This document shows positions 32,221 through 44,374 of a DNA stretch of 64,000 nt, one piece after another. Below the pieces are notes generated by a model that saw only the letters and a program-made list of their open reading frames with translations, searched no databases and had not been told where the DNA came from. Both the position numbers and the translations under genes were made by a program. Every line of letters begins with the position of its first letter. Position 1 is the first letter of the stretch. The DNA is from Takakia lepidozioides (taxonomy: Eukaryota; Streptophyta; Takakiopsida; Takakiales; Takakiaceae). The stretch covers positions 62,204,042-62,268,041 of the forward strand of contig CM060734.1 in the NCBI GenBank assembly GCA_030704615.1. The letters run 5' to 3'.

Positions 32221-35200
32221 ATGGAGCAGTCGGCTTGGTTTGGGCGGCCGTGGGCAGATCTCAATGATGGGCTTCTCTACTCTGACACCGTCCGCAACTC
32301 TTCCCCTCGTAAAGTCCTGCCATCCTCTGCCATCCTTCATATTACATCCTATTTTGTTCAAGCAACCATGTCAGAACACTGTGGTTGTGGGCTTCCTAGA
32401 ACAGCGGAAATTTGCGGGTTTCTCTGGTGATTTACATATGCACAGCCAGATATAAACCTGTTTGAGATTCATACAATTTGTTGCTGATTTACTATCATCG
32501 AATCTTTGTTCAAATGCTGGCACTGCGTTTGCGTTTGCAGCTCAGAGTCTGCTGGAGTACTACTCGTCGAGGTATAAGGACTCAGCATCTAAGCAAGGGT
32601 ATGTAAAGTCTTTAAAAGCTGAGGTTTAATTCGTTACTTGCAATGGCGAAAGCGTACGATACATGGGGAGAAATTCCTCCTCGAATTGCAATCCAAATTC
32701 CTCCACTCTTTACTCTGAGAATGTGGAGGAATATGAGGTACTGCCCATGTAAGTCCTTTGATGCAAGACAAGAATCTTTGTTGTATCGGTTCCAAAGATG
32801 ATTCTTTCTTCCATGGTGAGAATGTAACAGAGAGCTGATAATGAGGTGTGGGTGACAATAGCTGGCTGCAGAGAATACGCAATGGCCAGGTGCAGTTTTA
32901 GCGTCCTTCATCCCAGTTTGGTGTTTTGTACTGGACATACCGTCTTGCTCGGTCTTTTGCCGGAATTGCGAGTTGTTATAATGACTCGATCACCAATTTG
33001 GAAAGCAGATAGGGGTGGACGGAAAGGTGACAACTGCCTCAAATTTCGTTCCCAGGTTCTTGGAACTCCTCTTTTGCCACACTTCTCACTTCATGAATTT
33101 TCACGATGATGATTCACAACCAGATGAGTTTGTGCTGAACTTGCACCTTGTGTGTCAGGACTGGGGCTTGTTTGGTATACCACCGGCTTCCATGGAGGGA
33201 GCCTGATGTTCCATTTCGGCTCCATGTGCTCTATGAAGATGAACACTTAGTAAGGGCTGCACCTTTGTGTCCTATTCTACCATCTCTTATTTGTACTCCT
33301 GTCTTTGTTGTAGGATACTTGTTTGTTTAGGTCTTATCTGTACATGGTTGTCACTGTAAACCTGCAGTGTCTGGGAATGCCATTGTCTTTTTCTTCCATT
33401 TGGGGCGGACCCATTCCTACTCTCTGTGTGAGGCAGGTAGCAGTCAACAAACCATCAGGCCTCCAGGTGCTGCCTGGGGGTCTGTTTCAGCAGAGGACTG
33501 TCCTCACACAGTTACAGTGGCGGACTGCTGCTCAAGTGAAGGACAATCACGATCTTGCAACCTTACATCCATCGAAAGACCTGTGGAAACCCTGTCCAGT
33601 CCATCGGCTTGGAAGAGGCACGTCAGGTGTGGGCCCCACCATCTTGATTGGACTTGGTTCATGTGTTAAGACTAAATCCTTTCTTACAAGTACTTGTTCA
33701 GATGTGTCAAGGTGGGAAAGTTGTGTCACCTAGGGTGAAGAGATTTTGTCCTATAGGTACTAAGTTCTTCTTGTACTCCAATTTATTGTTGTGGGTTCTT
33801 GGCAGGAGTTCTTCTCTGCGCAAAATCACCGGCTGCCAAGTCTCAACTGGCTGCTGACTTTGCCTCTGGAACATCTGCAAGCACAACGGGCAGGTTTGGT
33901 TTCCATCAAGTGTTTGACTTCTTCTTGATAGACTTTAGTTTCCAATACTCTGTCCCATACCCTCAACTTTAAATCAGTTGCCCTTGGTACCTGGCTAAAG
34001 GTTTTTAGCCATTGTTTCCAGCTTGATCCATTGAATTGCTGCAGTGGAGTAGAACTGAGACTGGTCTAGTGTGGGACATGACACATCGTACTATGGCTTC
34101 TTCCATAATACAGGAAGCATACCAGAAAGCATGGAATGGTGAGTTAGGCAATAACAATGTGGAAATTGAGGACAACTTCCATGACTGGAACCAAGTAGTA
34201 ACACATGAGGAGAACATGAGGGTGACAGGGTCTATGCATAGTGTGGGGGGAGAAGTTTGGGAACCCAGCCACCAAGAAAAATTGGAGACTTGCTGGTGCA
34301 GTCTGCGTACCAGGCTTCGGATTAACCCAGAACTAACTCAGGAACAGAAGTCTGAACTAGAATTGGACCATATCAACTTATATTTTTCATTATTTCTGTG
34401 GACTCTTATGCTTTATGCAAATTTTGTTGCAGGAGGTTAGATGGTAACCCAGAGGCCAATCGACGAATAAGTAAAACATACCGAGCTCTGGCAACCGGTG
34501 TTATCTTGGCTGATGAGGTCTGGTTCCTGACTATGCCTACCTAGGTCCTCTTTGGCTGCTCTACATATAGATGGTTTGACACATGAATGGTCCAAAGAGC
34601 AGCAGTACTCTTGAAAGTTAGGAAGTATGTGCTTTGTCTCACAAAAGCATTTGGCTATAGCCAAGTGTTTTAGATGGTGTACGCAGGTCTTTCTCCGCTG
34701 CATGTCAATTCTCACTGGTTGTTATTCCATTTGTTTGTAGGTTGCCATGGACCAGCCGATAGGGAGGGTGCCATACTCAGGAGTTGCTGGTGGGCTTTAT
34801 ATGGCATCTGAAACTGGTATTTTCCTAATTATATCACAAAAGCTGTTATCAGGTGAACTTGATTCGGGGTTACTTGTGAGCAACCGGTCTGTAGGGATAC
34901 TTCAGTTTACGTGCCTTGGCAAATCTTGTGCACGGCCTACTAGCTGAAGTTGTGGGACCTGCATTGGAAATTTCAGATGGTTTAGCACATTTGTCCAATA
35001 TGATACAAAATACTGGTGTAACAAAGCAAGATATTTAGTGGACCTGCATTACTTGCCGGTTACAGGAATTTTTTTTAAATTTTGATGTGGATTGTAGCTG
35101 CTGGAGGGAAACCATCTCGAAGCAAAGTCACTGTTCTTTGGCGGAACAAAATTGATAACCAAAGTCTAGTTGAGGTATTCTCATGTCCGCATTCATGAAT

Positions 35201-36690
35201 GTGGTTCTTCCTCATCTCATGAGACTCACTGCATGGTAAATTGCAAACTCCTTTTCCGTTGTCTCCTGTTATTTCTCCTCTTAATGTCTTCTGATTTGAT
35301 GACATTCATACAATAATATAAAGCCTGCTTGCAGAGTGTCCCCAGTGATTTTTATAGATATGTATCTCATATTGGTTTGGCATAGCTCTGAGTCAGACAG
35401 TTCTGCAAGATTATCTGGCTGCTTTAAAAAGATGCGCTCATGACCATTTGCAGGTGCAAATCTTCACAGGGCGTCCACATCAGATACGCATACACCTGGC
35501 AGCACTTGGGCATCCCCTAGTGGGTGGGTTCCACTACTTACCTTTGTTACTGATTATAGAAGAGATCGTCATTACCTGTTCAGTGATTGTTATCTTGGGT
35601 TGTGGATTCATATCTTCAATGATCGCTTCCACACTGAGTTGGGGTGTGAGGTGACGCCCAGTGTGTATGTCTAGTACTGCTACGTGGTTCATGCAGTAAA
35701 GTTTGATCCATCCAACAGTACGATCGATACATTATACCATCATGACTTGTATTTTGTAACATGTACATGTAGGTGTGGGTTATGTGTTCTAGTCAGCTCC
35801 TGCCTTCATCTGATATGCACAAGAACCTGTGCATTGACAAATGATGGTGGTGCTTTGTAAACAGGTGACCCTCTCTACGTTGCAGGGGGAAAACCTAGAG
35901 CAGATTTTACAACTGTGGTCAGCAACTTCCAGATGGAGCTGGATCCTGCTGAGGATGGGTAAGTTTCTGGCAGAAACTGGCTGCTGGGACTAGAACTGAT
36001 TGTTTTGTTGGGACTTCAGTGATTGGTTTAACGCATGCCCTATATGCAAATAAAGCGACATGCAGTGATATACTACCACCAAAGCTTGCATTCTTGGTGG
36101 TATCCGCTGTTGAGATTCATTTCATTGGCGTAAGCAGGAAAGTAGCCTGATTGCTGTATGTTCAGAGAGATTCTGTGACATGTGCATGATGCATTTGGAG
36201 TGGCAGAGGTTACCAAAGGCCGAGCTCTGCAGTGCCAGGTGACACGGGCTACTTATTGCATGCGTGCCGTTTGTCATTTATCCACCCTATAACCAACCAG
36301 GCAAGCTACACGCCTGAATATTGTTTACACATGTATATTGAATGAACGTGGGCCGAGATGATCGGTTGTACAGTCTCAACTTTAAGTGATGATGCATTAT
36401 TGCAAGTAGGAGTTCTAATCTTAACTGCACCTTACCTAGGTGAAATACCTGCATCGGATGCTAGGAAACCGTTGCTTATTCACCTGCTGCTTACCCAGGA
36501 TTTTGCACTCGATCAGTTTGGAGGCATCTTCAAGGGCTGTGAAGTTGTAGATCCGGAAACTGATGCTTGGCGCTGGTTGAACAATCTGTGTGTTCTACAG
36601 CGCATGGAGGTGTTGGCACCACCTCCTCCAGAGCTATGTGCTCCAAATGAGAACCATGACTCCAACAAGCGTCCATCAATACTTACCTAA
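32221..36690 (+). CDS. PUS5: RNA pseudouridine synthase 5 (RluA family), 14 exons
   Basis: Exons: 32221-32308, 32541-32598, 32862-32889, 33009-33055, 33159-33249, 33437-33626, 33806-33893, 34433-34517, 34741-34816, 35098-35174, 35454-35523, 35865-35958, 36207-36300, 36499-36690. The phases join into 425 residues without a stop. Plant PUS5 landmarks appear in order: FGRPWADLNDGL, SLLEYYSSRYK, WLQRIRNGQ (S4-like region), VYHRLPWREPDVPFRLHVLY, VNKPSGLQVLPGGLFQQRTV, HRLGRGTSG, KTYRALATG, GRPHQIRIHLAALGHPLVG, DPLYVAGGKP. The family isomerises uridine to pseudouridine in RNA, probably in an organelle or the cytosol. The catalytic HRLD motif reads HRLG, as I recall it does in other plant PUS5 proteins. 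Intron 13 begins GC (CAG|GCAAGC); all others begin GT and all end AG. The last exon start is the least certain. The C-terminus (LAPPPPELC plus tail) is longer than in Arabidopsis. Confidence 0.92.
36301..36302 (+). other. Non-canonical GC splice donor of PUS5 intron 13
   Basis: The exon ends ITNQ (CAG) and the intron begins GCAAGC. Reading through meets TGA within about 20 codons. Using acceptor CAG ending at 36498 keeps the frame. Confidence 0.65.
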
Positions 36691-37405
36691 CCTCCAATAG
36701 GGTGAGTTCTAAATATCTCCCCTCCCTGCAGACTCATCTCTCTGTTTCTCTGGCTATGCATATTGTCCATACATGCTTGTCAGTGACAGTGGCGTCTCTA
36801 TGGGTACGTCTTTCATTTCCTATTACTCTTTTGGCATCCTTCTCCACAACTTACCTGCTAGTAAAACTTCAAAGACCCATGTGAATGCCTGTAATGTTTT
36901 TTCACCTTACTGAAGTCTCGAGCTGTGTATTATGCAAACTGTAGTGCAACTAGAGGAGCTGTGAATCAATTCATCAGGAATAATCTTGCATAGATGAGGT
37001 GCATGGCGGGAATATGGCACACTGTGGGGGGCTTCTCTTCCCAGCCTGCTCACTTATGCTTCACTATTCTTTTTGTTGTGCTCCTCTCTTCATGCAAAGG
37101 CGCTGCGTTGACAGTTGCGACCCCTCGATTTGGAACAGTCGAAATGGTTCTGAAACTGAAACGAGCGTACTATTCATCGTGGATGATGGACAAGTATTGG
37201 AAAGCGAAGGAGTTGGAGGAAGAACAGGAAGCCGCCAAATCTGAGAAAGTGGTGGCAGCATGCTCAGTCACACTGGACTAGATGGGAACAAGCGACATTT
37301 GTTTTTCAGAAGAAATGTGGCACTTTTGGGTGCTCGCTGTTTGCAGCACCAAACTGCGGAAGGTTGGAAGGCAGTTCCACTTGTGCTATGATTTTCACAT
37401 GTGTA
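36691..37405 (+). other. Downstream of PUS5; no certain gene
   Basis: One plus-strand frame (36994-37281, 95 residues) has a hydrophobic N-terminal stretch (LCFTILFVVLLSSC) and a Lys/Glu-rich C-terminus (WKAKELEEEQEAAKSEK). I do not recognise it. It may lie in the PUS5 3' UTR or be a small membrane or secreted protein. Confidence 0.3.
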
Positions 37406-37544
37406 CTTTCTTTCAAGCTCCCCAATCGCATCTTCTTCTCAGGTCTGACTATGGTTGCCCCTCCCCGACCTATCCCACCTTGGTTGGGGAGGGCAACCAT
37501 AGACAGACCCGAGAAGAGATGCGATTGAGAAGCTTGAAAGAAAG
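37406..37544 (+). repeat. Long near-perfect hairpin (about 60-bp arms, 19-nt loop)
   Basis: Left arm 37406-37466 and right arm 37486-37544 are reverse complements with about six differences over 60 positions (for example 'ctttctttcaagct' against 'agcttgaaagaaag', and 'ctatggttgccc' against 'gggcaaccatag'). It could be a foldback element or a young MIRNA-like inverted duplication. No flanking direct repeat was noticed. Confidence 0.85.
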
Positions 37545-38632
37545 GAAAAAATCAGAGATATCATTGCACTATAATATTGTTGGCGCATTGAGCTGGAAGT
37601 AGTGCAGGCCAAGGCAATGGAGGAACATGAGCAGATTCTAATAAAATTGTGTTTAATTGAATGTCTTTGTTATCTTTATTAATTCTCACCTCCTGCTGTT
37701 TGCAAAACCAAGCACATTTCCATATGCAATCTTCATGCCATCCCACATTGCAACATTCATTCATATTATTTTTCTTACACCGTGAATATATATCGGCCAA
37801 TCACAAGTCGCCAATCAAGCAAACTGCATTCGCATACTTGCTTGAATCATTCAAGTAGTCATATAATCATATAAACACACACACACCGCAGTCATTCTCA
37901 TCCTCCTGCAGTATTATGTATGACTAATAATCATATCTACACTCCTAGTGCAATCGGTCAAACATGTTTTACCGTAGATCCGAATTTCTAAGAATCATGT
38001 AGTCATTTATCCATCTTCCGCAGCCACAACATAGGGATGGCAATGGCATTCCCGACTGTGTTGGTCGTTTGTAGACAGATCTGCATATGACTGCAGAGAA
38101 ACTATCTGGACATTCAAAGCACATGTCTAGATACTGGATGACCCTAGACCCCAAAAAAATTATGCACTTGAGTACCCTAACTTGCCAAAGGATGACTTTT
38201 TCAACCCCTTTTTGTGAGCTTTCAACAGAGTTTTCTTCATACCAACTGTTCTGCTTCGGAGCTTTATACCTAGTATACTCTGCAGTTTGTCAACCAAACT
38301 TTACAATAGGGGTTTTCGTGATATCCTTGCTGCTGAACTGTGATCATCACCATGGCACCAGCACATAAGAATAATGACCCAGAGGGCCAAAACTCACCCA
38401 GAAGCTCACTAGGTAGTAAACTCAACTTCCCACAATTCACACAGTCCAACCTGCTTACAAGAATGTAAGCAAACCACCATCCATTTTGTACCATTCTTGC
38501 CTCAAAGAGCCTGTTCTCCTTAATCCTTGCCTGTTAGAGATAGTACTACGAAACTGGACAACAATCTTAAAATTGCTTGATATCCAACCACACAAGAAAT
38601 GTGGAAAAAGCACCAGAATCTCCTATCATTTC
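37545..38632. other. AT-rich intergenic DNA
   Basis: Contains a CA microsatellite (about 37874-37888). No coding motif recognised on either strand. Confidence 0.5.
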
Positions 38633-39755
38633 TTAACTCTTAGCTTTTAGACCATTGTTCTCTTTTATCCTGCGCCGATTATCGAGCTTCAACAGCCGTA
38701 GTACCTGCATGCATTGAAGTGTGCCTAGTTTGAAGTCAGACTCACAACACATAAGTTGTTCCTTGAACCTGTGAAACCATCAATTCTTCTATTAGTCAAA
38801 CTGTGTCTCCCGATACCTCTCTCTCTGTCCAGTTCCATATCTACTCTTTTCTGACTCCGTATCTACTCCTCTGACTCCCGCCAGGCAATGGAAACCACCC
38901 TCCTATGAGTATCTCTAAAGCCCTTTCTCTCCAACAACAACCTGCTCCATAACTGAGACATAATGTACAAAAATATTTGGTAGAAAACCATGATGCGCTG
39001 TCATTTGAAAAAGCATGTACCTCAGGTTCTGGCAAAGTTTCGGGTTTCTTTCTTTTCAATTCACTAAGTGGAACCTTCTTCTCCAGAAGACCAAATAGCC
39101 ACTCTGGGTAGTCACTGCAAGGACAAGCTGCATGAAATCAGAAAACAGGCCCACATTGGTTTTCTTACACAAGGGATGAGAGAGGGAGAGGAAAATGTAC
39201 CATTCCCTGCCAGGGATGGTTTTGAAATAGCCCAAAAGGAATGGTCCCAGCAGGAAACTAAGCTCATTGTGGGATGTCTGACTCATCCTAAATTGCCCAA
39301 TTTTGTGCGATAATTAAGTGTTTGTCATGTGTGAGAGATAGAGACCTATCAGGAACAATCGCTGGGTCAGAGCCATCCTTCAGGATGTTGGCACCCAGAA
39401 CCGCCTTCTCTCGCAGCTCCTTGCTCACCACTGGTGGCGGTGGCACTGTTCTTTCCATGCCCATGCCCCACAAACACACGAATTGGTGGAGAATGACAAA
39501 GTTCTGAAGAAGTTGTCAAATCTTCGTATGGCCTCAAGCCAAACTCCAAAGGAAAGACATGTGACCAATTTTACACAGAACAGGCACAACACCCAAATGG
39601 ATAGTACATATACCATCTGATCGAGATTTCTTCGACTTCGCAGGAGTAGAACCGCCAGCCTTCTTCGAGGGTCCAGCGGCACGAAGGCGAAGAGCGCCCT
39701 GTAGCGCCCGGGCCCGAGCCCCTGCTATCATCATCATCTCCCACTTGATTTTCAC
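38633..39755 (-). CDS. MRPL54: Mitochondrial ribosomal protein mL54, four exons
   Basis: Exons on the minus strand: 39755-39614 (basic, Ala/Arg-rich N-terminus ALQGALRLRAAGPSKKAGG, mitochondrial presequence-like), about 39440-39346 (VVSKELREKAVLGANILKDG with SDPAIVPD), 39114-39021 (SDYPEWLFGLLEKKVPLSEL with KRKKPETLPEPE) and 38704-38633 (VLRLLKLDNRRRIKENNGLK, AKS, stop). The core K-A-V-x-G-A-N-I-L-K-D-G-x-D-P, Y-P-x-W-L and R-I-K-E-N-N match plant mL54 of the large mitoribosomal subunit. Exon 2-3 and 3-4 junctions keep phase. The exon 1-2 join is unresolved because no acceptor gives the right phase cleanly, so that boundary is approximate. ATG at 39743 is an alternative start. It lies tail-to-tail with PUS5. 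Confidence 0.85.
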
Positions 39756-40309
39756 ACCCTAGCTTCAGCCCCTAAACCTCTCGATTCTCTCTGTCATGCA
39801 AAACGCATTCTTGAGCTAGAAGCCTCTGGAGGGGGAGTGGATGAAAATCATCTTTTTCACCACGCCCTTCACAAGAATTTTCGGGGACCCAGATTCTCCT
39901 TGCGGCGATACCCATTCAAGGTGGAGATCGCGCCGGGTGCAAAGAGCCTTCTCAACTACGTGAATGGGTACCACATACTCTTCAGAATGATCTGTTTTTC
40001 AAGGAGTTGCCCCATGCATGTAGTAGCACCCATTTGCACAATGAGTCCACCGGGTAACCCACAGCGGACGGAACTTCCCCAAGGGGACAACACGGACGGA
40101 CACGACAATGTGGACGGAAATGGGATGCGTTCCTGGCTAGAGCGGACGGAATTTCCCGGTGGAGTACTGGAATCTCTGAACGGAGTGTCACTTTCTGGCA
40201 GACATAAGAAGCAGCGCCATGGACTGGATAATACGGCACTAGCAGCATCTACTTGCATGCTAGCACTTAGATTAACTGACCAGGATAAGCAAAAGGTTTC
40301 TCTCTCTCT
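39756..40309 (+). other. Region with an unidentified open frame
   Basis: A plus-strand frame from 39837 is open to 40598. Its first part (NFRGPRFSLRRYPFKVEIAP) is protein-like but unrecognised. A GC-rich segment with direct repeats 'gagcggacggaattt' and 'agcggacggaactt' follows, then the frame enters the SNF2-derived duplicate, so the whole is unlikely to be one gene. Confidence 0.3.
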
Positions 40310-41107
40310 CTCAAACTCTGGAATTGGACATGTCAGTGAAGTAAAAGCAATCACATGCATTCATTTGAGAGCCCATCTGAGGAGTACCCATAACACCAAT
40401 GGCTGGTGCTGCAATGTTATATCATCACAACCAAAACATAGCTTGCAATACTACAGATTGGCTGCCTATTTATTTGAGATCTACCACCACATGACTGTAG
40501 CCCTGTGCTGCGACATTCGGCACACTTTGGGTGGTCAGCCATGGCATGATATTTTCAGCAAACCCATAGAAAATCATGCTTGGGCTGACCTCCTTTAAGC
40601 TTGAGGTGCAAAAAATTCATCTAATGAAAAATTACAGTAATAGCAACTTCACGAGTGACCCATGCTGAGTTTGCTAAGTACATCGGACATGTCTTCAATA
40701 TATCCATTTCCCGTAACAGACTCTTGCTGTCTCCTTGCTGGAGGATGGAGAATTGCTCAAAAGGTTCCAATTCGCTCATCAGATGATGGCAAATATCAGC
40801 TTCTGACCTGCTGACCAGTTCTATTTGATCCATGATATCCACTGTTGCTGAGGAGGGGGCCACAGCTGGGTTTTATGATGTTGGAGCTGAGAGTCTTTGG
40901 CTTAGAGAGAGCTGAGCCACAGAGTTCGGGGATGATAGATCAACCAGCGGAGTTGGAGCAGAGGGCCTTGACTTCATGTGGACTCCGGTGTTCTCTTTGC
41001 TGGCAGCGCGAAATTCCCCCTGAATGAGCTCCGCCCTTAGCTTCTGAATCTTCTTCTTTATATTGGCACCACCATCAGGAAGTTTGGCAACAGTAACCTG
41101 CAAAGGG

Positions 41108-44100
41108 AATGCTCACCTTATTTGTGGCAGAAATCGGGTTTAGAATTCCACAATGCAAAATAACCATTCTACTCCAACTAGATTACTACTGAGTTCATCA
41201 AACTATATCAGCCGTCACAAATGGCAACTTGGAAAGAGTTTGGTTTAGGTGAAATGGTTCTATTGCAAAGGCGGATAGATTTTAGTCTCTATTATGACCT
41301 CTTTCCTACCAGTGGGCATTACCTACAACTAGCTAGCTGGAAATCCAAACGGGGGAGTTGTTGCTAAAGCGATATAGCAGTTCATGAGAACTCATCGCCG
41401 TGAGGGTACCTCCTCGGTCATAAATGCAGAGCATAGAAGATTTGGTACATTTCGTGATGTCTTAGCCCCAGTGAAGTCAGATAGCTCTATCGAGGTATAG
41501 GGTGTAGTCTGGAATACCGTATCATCAAGAGTCTTTACAAGACGCTCATTTTGGCTTCACAAAAACAGCACTTTAAGCCACACATTATCACGAGTGCTTG
41601 AGGCTTGCAAGTCTACAGTGGCAGCTGCCAAAACGCCCCCTCTTCTGATACAAACCATAACCCAATAATGAGGATACTAGCATGCATCAAACTGAGAAAC
41701 ATGATAACAACATAATCCCACTGTCAGAAACACAGGAATATTTCTGTGAAAAAAAAAGCAGAACTTTGAAGCACAGAAAAGACCAAGCAAACCATGCCTG
41801 GCAGAAGGTATGCTCTTCCTAGCAGTATTCACACTCCAACGCTCTTCCTTGAACTGTTGTCCAGTGTATGCTGGATCCCTATGGACAGGACAGTGCACCA
41901 TTTTAGATTCAAAGTGCCTTGCTGGAGCACTCCAGTTTGTTTGATTCAAAGTCGCCAGCCAGTGCTTCATTAGTAGCCGAAGACAGCTTCATATAAAGTT
42001 CATGCTACACAAACACCACAAATGCTAGGGTATATCATACTTTTAGACACTGGAGAAAATTCATTTCCTGACAACCATCCATGTTTCTAAAGTGACACAC
42101 ATTGTGAAAAAACTCAAGGTCTTGATTTGATGACCGGCTTTGAGACCAGCTTTTGTTCTCTTTCTCATGAACAGAAATGCATGAAATGAAATGATTCTTA
42201 AAACGTCTGTGGAAAGCTCAAAGAGCCTAGGGACAAAGCCCAAGGCTTCCTACAACCTCCGGACCATCAGGTCAAACAGGAAGGAAGGAAGTTTATCACA
42301 TTGACAGGAAGCATAAAGAACTTATATGGGACAAGGAAAAGAAATGAAATGGTGCTTTATAACGTCCGCGGAAAGCTCTTAGAGCTTATGGGACAAAGTG
42401 GAAGAAAACATGAGAAAGGAGACAAAATCAGAGCCAGAAATAAAAAACTGTTGTTCGTGTGATGTCTAGGGGTGAGGGCCTCGTGCAGGTAAAGAATCAC
42501 TTCCTCCCTCTCCTCTGTCGTTGAATGCTACCACTGCACATTTGCTGACATTAGCCTCTAGCCCCCAAAGATCAATGTATTTCTTCGCACAATCAATCAA
42601 CTCCTGGAGATTGGTTGGAGTCTCCCCTATGCCTGCGAAGTCATCCGCAAACATAAGGGCTGGGATGGTGGTATCACCCACCCTTAACCCAAATCCCTCA
42701 CTTTCCACATCCTCGAGGAGTTGATTGATGAAAACATTGAAGAGCAGAGGGGAGAGAGTAAGGAACGAGAAAGAAGAAGAAGAAAGAAGAAGGAAAGAGA
42801 AAAGAGAAGAGAACAGAGAAGTAGGGCCTGCAACACAGCAACCAAAATTAAATTTACTTCTACCATGCCCACTCCCCACAGTAAGGTGTGGAGTTACAGA
42901 TACAAGCCTTGTCCACACACACCTTCGGAATATTTGAACACCGGTGCCTTTTCTGTCCATGGACAAAAACCTCCTTGATCGCAGGGTATGCTTCTTACTT
43001 TATGCTGAACCATCAGTCTTTGGATACTGTAGCAATCTATAGGATTTGTGCACAATCATGTGTGGGTCTCAAAGGGAAATTGTATTGTACCATACAAAAC
43101 AATCTCCAATTGTCATAGACGTTACTGGTTATGATATTGCAATTTGTAGTTCACACAATTTTACACCGTGTGAAGTACATACTGCTGTCCAATTCAGATT
43201 GCACAAATAGACACTCTGTAGGCTTCTTCGTATATGGCACTATAGTAATGCCTGCATTCTGCCCGATGGCAGACTAATGAATTGACTTTAATTGCATTTA
43301 GGGTCCACATGAGCCAGGCAGAAGGAGGTCATGTAAATAAAAGCTAGATGGTGTGCGATTTCATTTCGAGGCACTTGGACCCAAATCAATTCATCGACAA
43401 ATTTAAAAAGCATCAGGCCCCTTGGAGTCTATGACACCAAGCCAAACAAAAGCCACTGGTCGCCAGAAGAATTTTCATCGGAGGGGAGCAAGTTGTGTAT
43501 TTCAATGTGGGATCGCTGATGGAATGGATGTTTGTGGGACATTACTCCCGGGTTTGATGGTGGTGTTTGCTTGTACCTTGGCTCCCAGGTAACAGCAACA
43601 TCTGCTCATCAGGACCAGGGGGCGGCAACGGTTCTGCTGCTTTGGAAAAGAGAAAATCATGATGGCTCACACCCACAATCCCCCGACCCTCCAAAAAATG
43701 AATGTGCTCCTCCACCCCTTCATCACTGCACAAAATCAACAAGCCAAACTGCCAACTCATAGATTCAGTCATAATTCAATTCAGCAAGTAGAATAAAACA
43801 GTAGCTGAGGAAAAGCTTACAAAGCTTACATCTGGTGTTGACTGGCGTGCTCTTTGTGCAGCTGCTGCTGTGTCAAAGACACATCAAAACCGGGCTTTGG
43901 GACAGTGAACAATTCTCACAAATCCTGCACCCAGTTCTATCAAGGTTACTGTTAACTCGTCCTCCTCTCACTCAAGGTGATTCCAGTTTGAGTTTCCACA
44001 CCCTGGTAGTAGACACATCCAGGAGGTTCAAATCCTGTCAGGACTCTATCTCGAGGGTATGTCATAGGCAACATTTGACGGGAATGGTCAAAAAGTACCT

Positions 44101-44374
44101 ATGTATGCCACCTAAGAGAGAAGCATAATTGTGGGACCTGCTGTGAAAAGTAGCGCATCTGTTCTTTATTTTCTGTTGCCACCTTCATCAGGCCTCCCTT
44201 GACAACCTGCCCTCAGCCCACACACATCATTCAGAGATTGTCTACAAACACTTGGCATGCCATTAGGCAATTAGTACAGAAGTCCAAGTTTTCATGTAGC
44301 AGGGATCTTGCAGTTACTTCTGAATCAGAAATCTGAGAGCAGGTCAAAGAAATGGGTTTCATACCTGCTTGCCG
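41108..44374. repeat. Segmental duplication, copy B (direct partner 13889-16935)
   Basis: Same order of blocks as copy A with small indels. The main size difference is the LINE material at 42.4-42.8 kb, which copy A lacks. Confidence 0.9.
42340..42790 (-). mobile_element. LINE reverse-transcriptase fragment with 3' tail
   Basis: The minus strand reads LSPLLFNVFINQLLEDVESE, PALMFADDFAGIGETPTNLQ and WGLEANVSKCAVVAFND, typical of RT motifs around the F-A-D-D catalytic site. After a deletion it reaches the tail 'cgttataaagcaccatttca'. Present in copy B only. Confidence 0.7.

Larger units (their letters stand above)
40310..44374 (-). pseudogene. 3' part of the CHR24-like SNF2 gene, copy B
   Basis: Minus-strand exons: about 44200-44132 (VVKGGLMKVATENKEQMRYF), about 43937-43845 (DLRELFTVPKPGFDVSLTQQ, then QLHKEHASQHQM), about 43740-43590 (DEGVEEHIHFLEGRGIVGVS, then HHDFLFSKAAEPLPPPG; frame intact here, unlike copy A) and 41100-40880 (VTVAKLPDGGANIKKKIQKL, then the region to VDLSSPNSV). 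The ATPase core is absent; homology with copy A ends at 44374. The last exon lacks 16 nt relative to copy C, which shifts the frame and alters the C-terminus. No complete copy of this gene is in the window. Confidence 0.8.

Noticed and set aside
40310-40598. Continuation of the 39837 frame as one 253-residue protein
   Set aside because: It crosses into the SNF2-derived 3' UTR-like duplicate, whose inverted copy at 30.4-30.6 kb lacks the frame.
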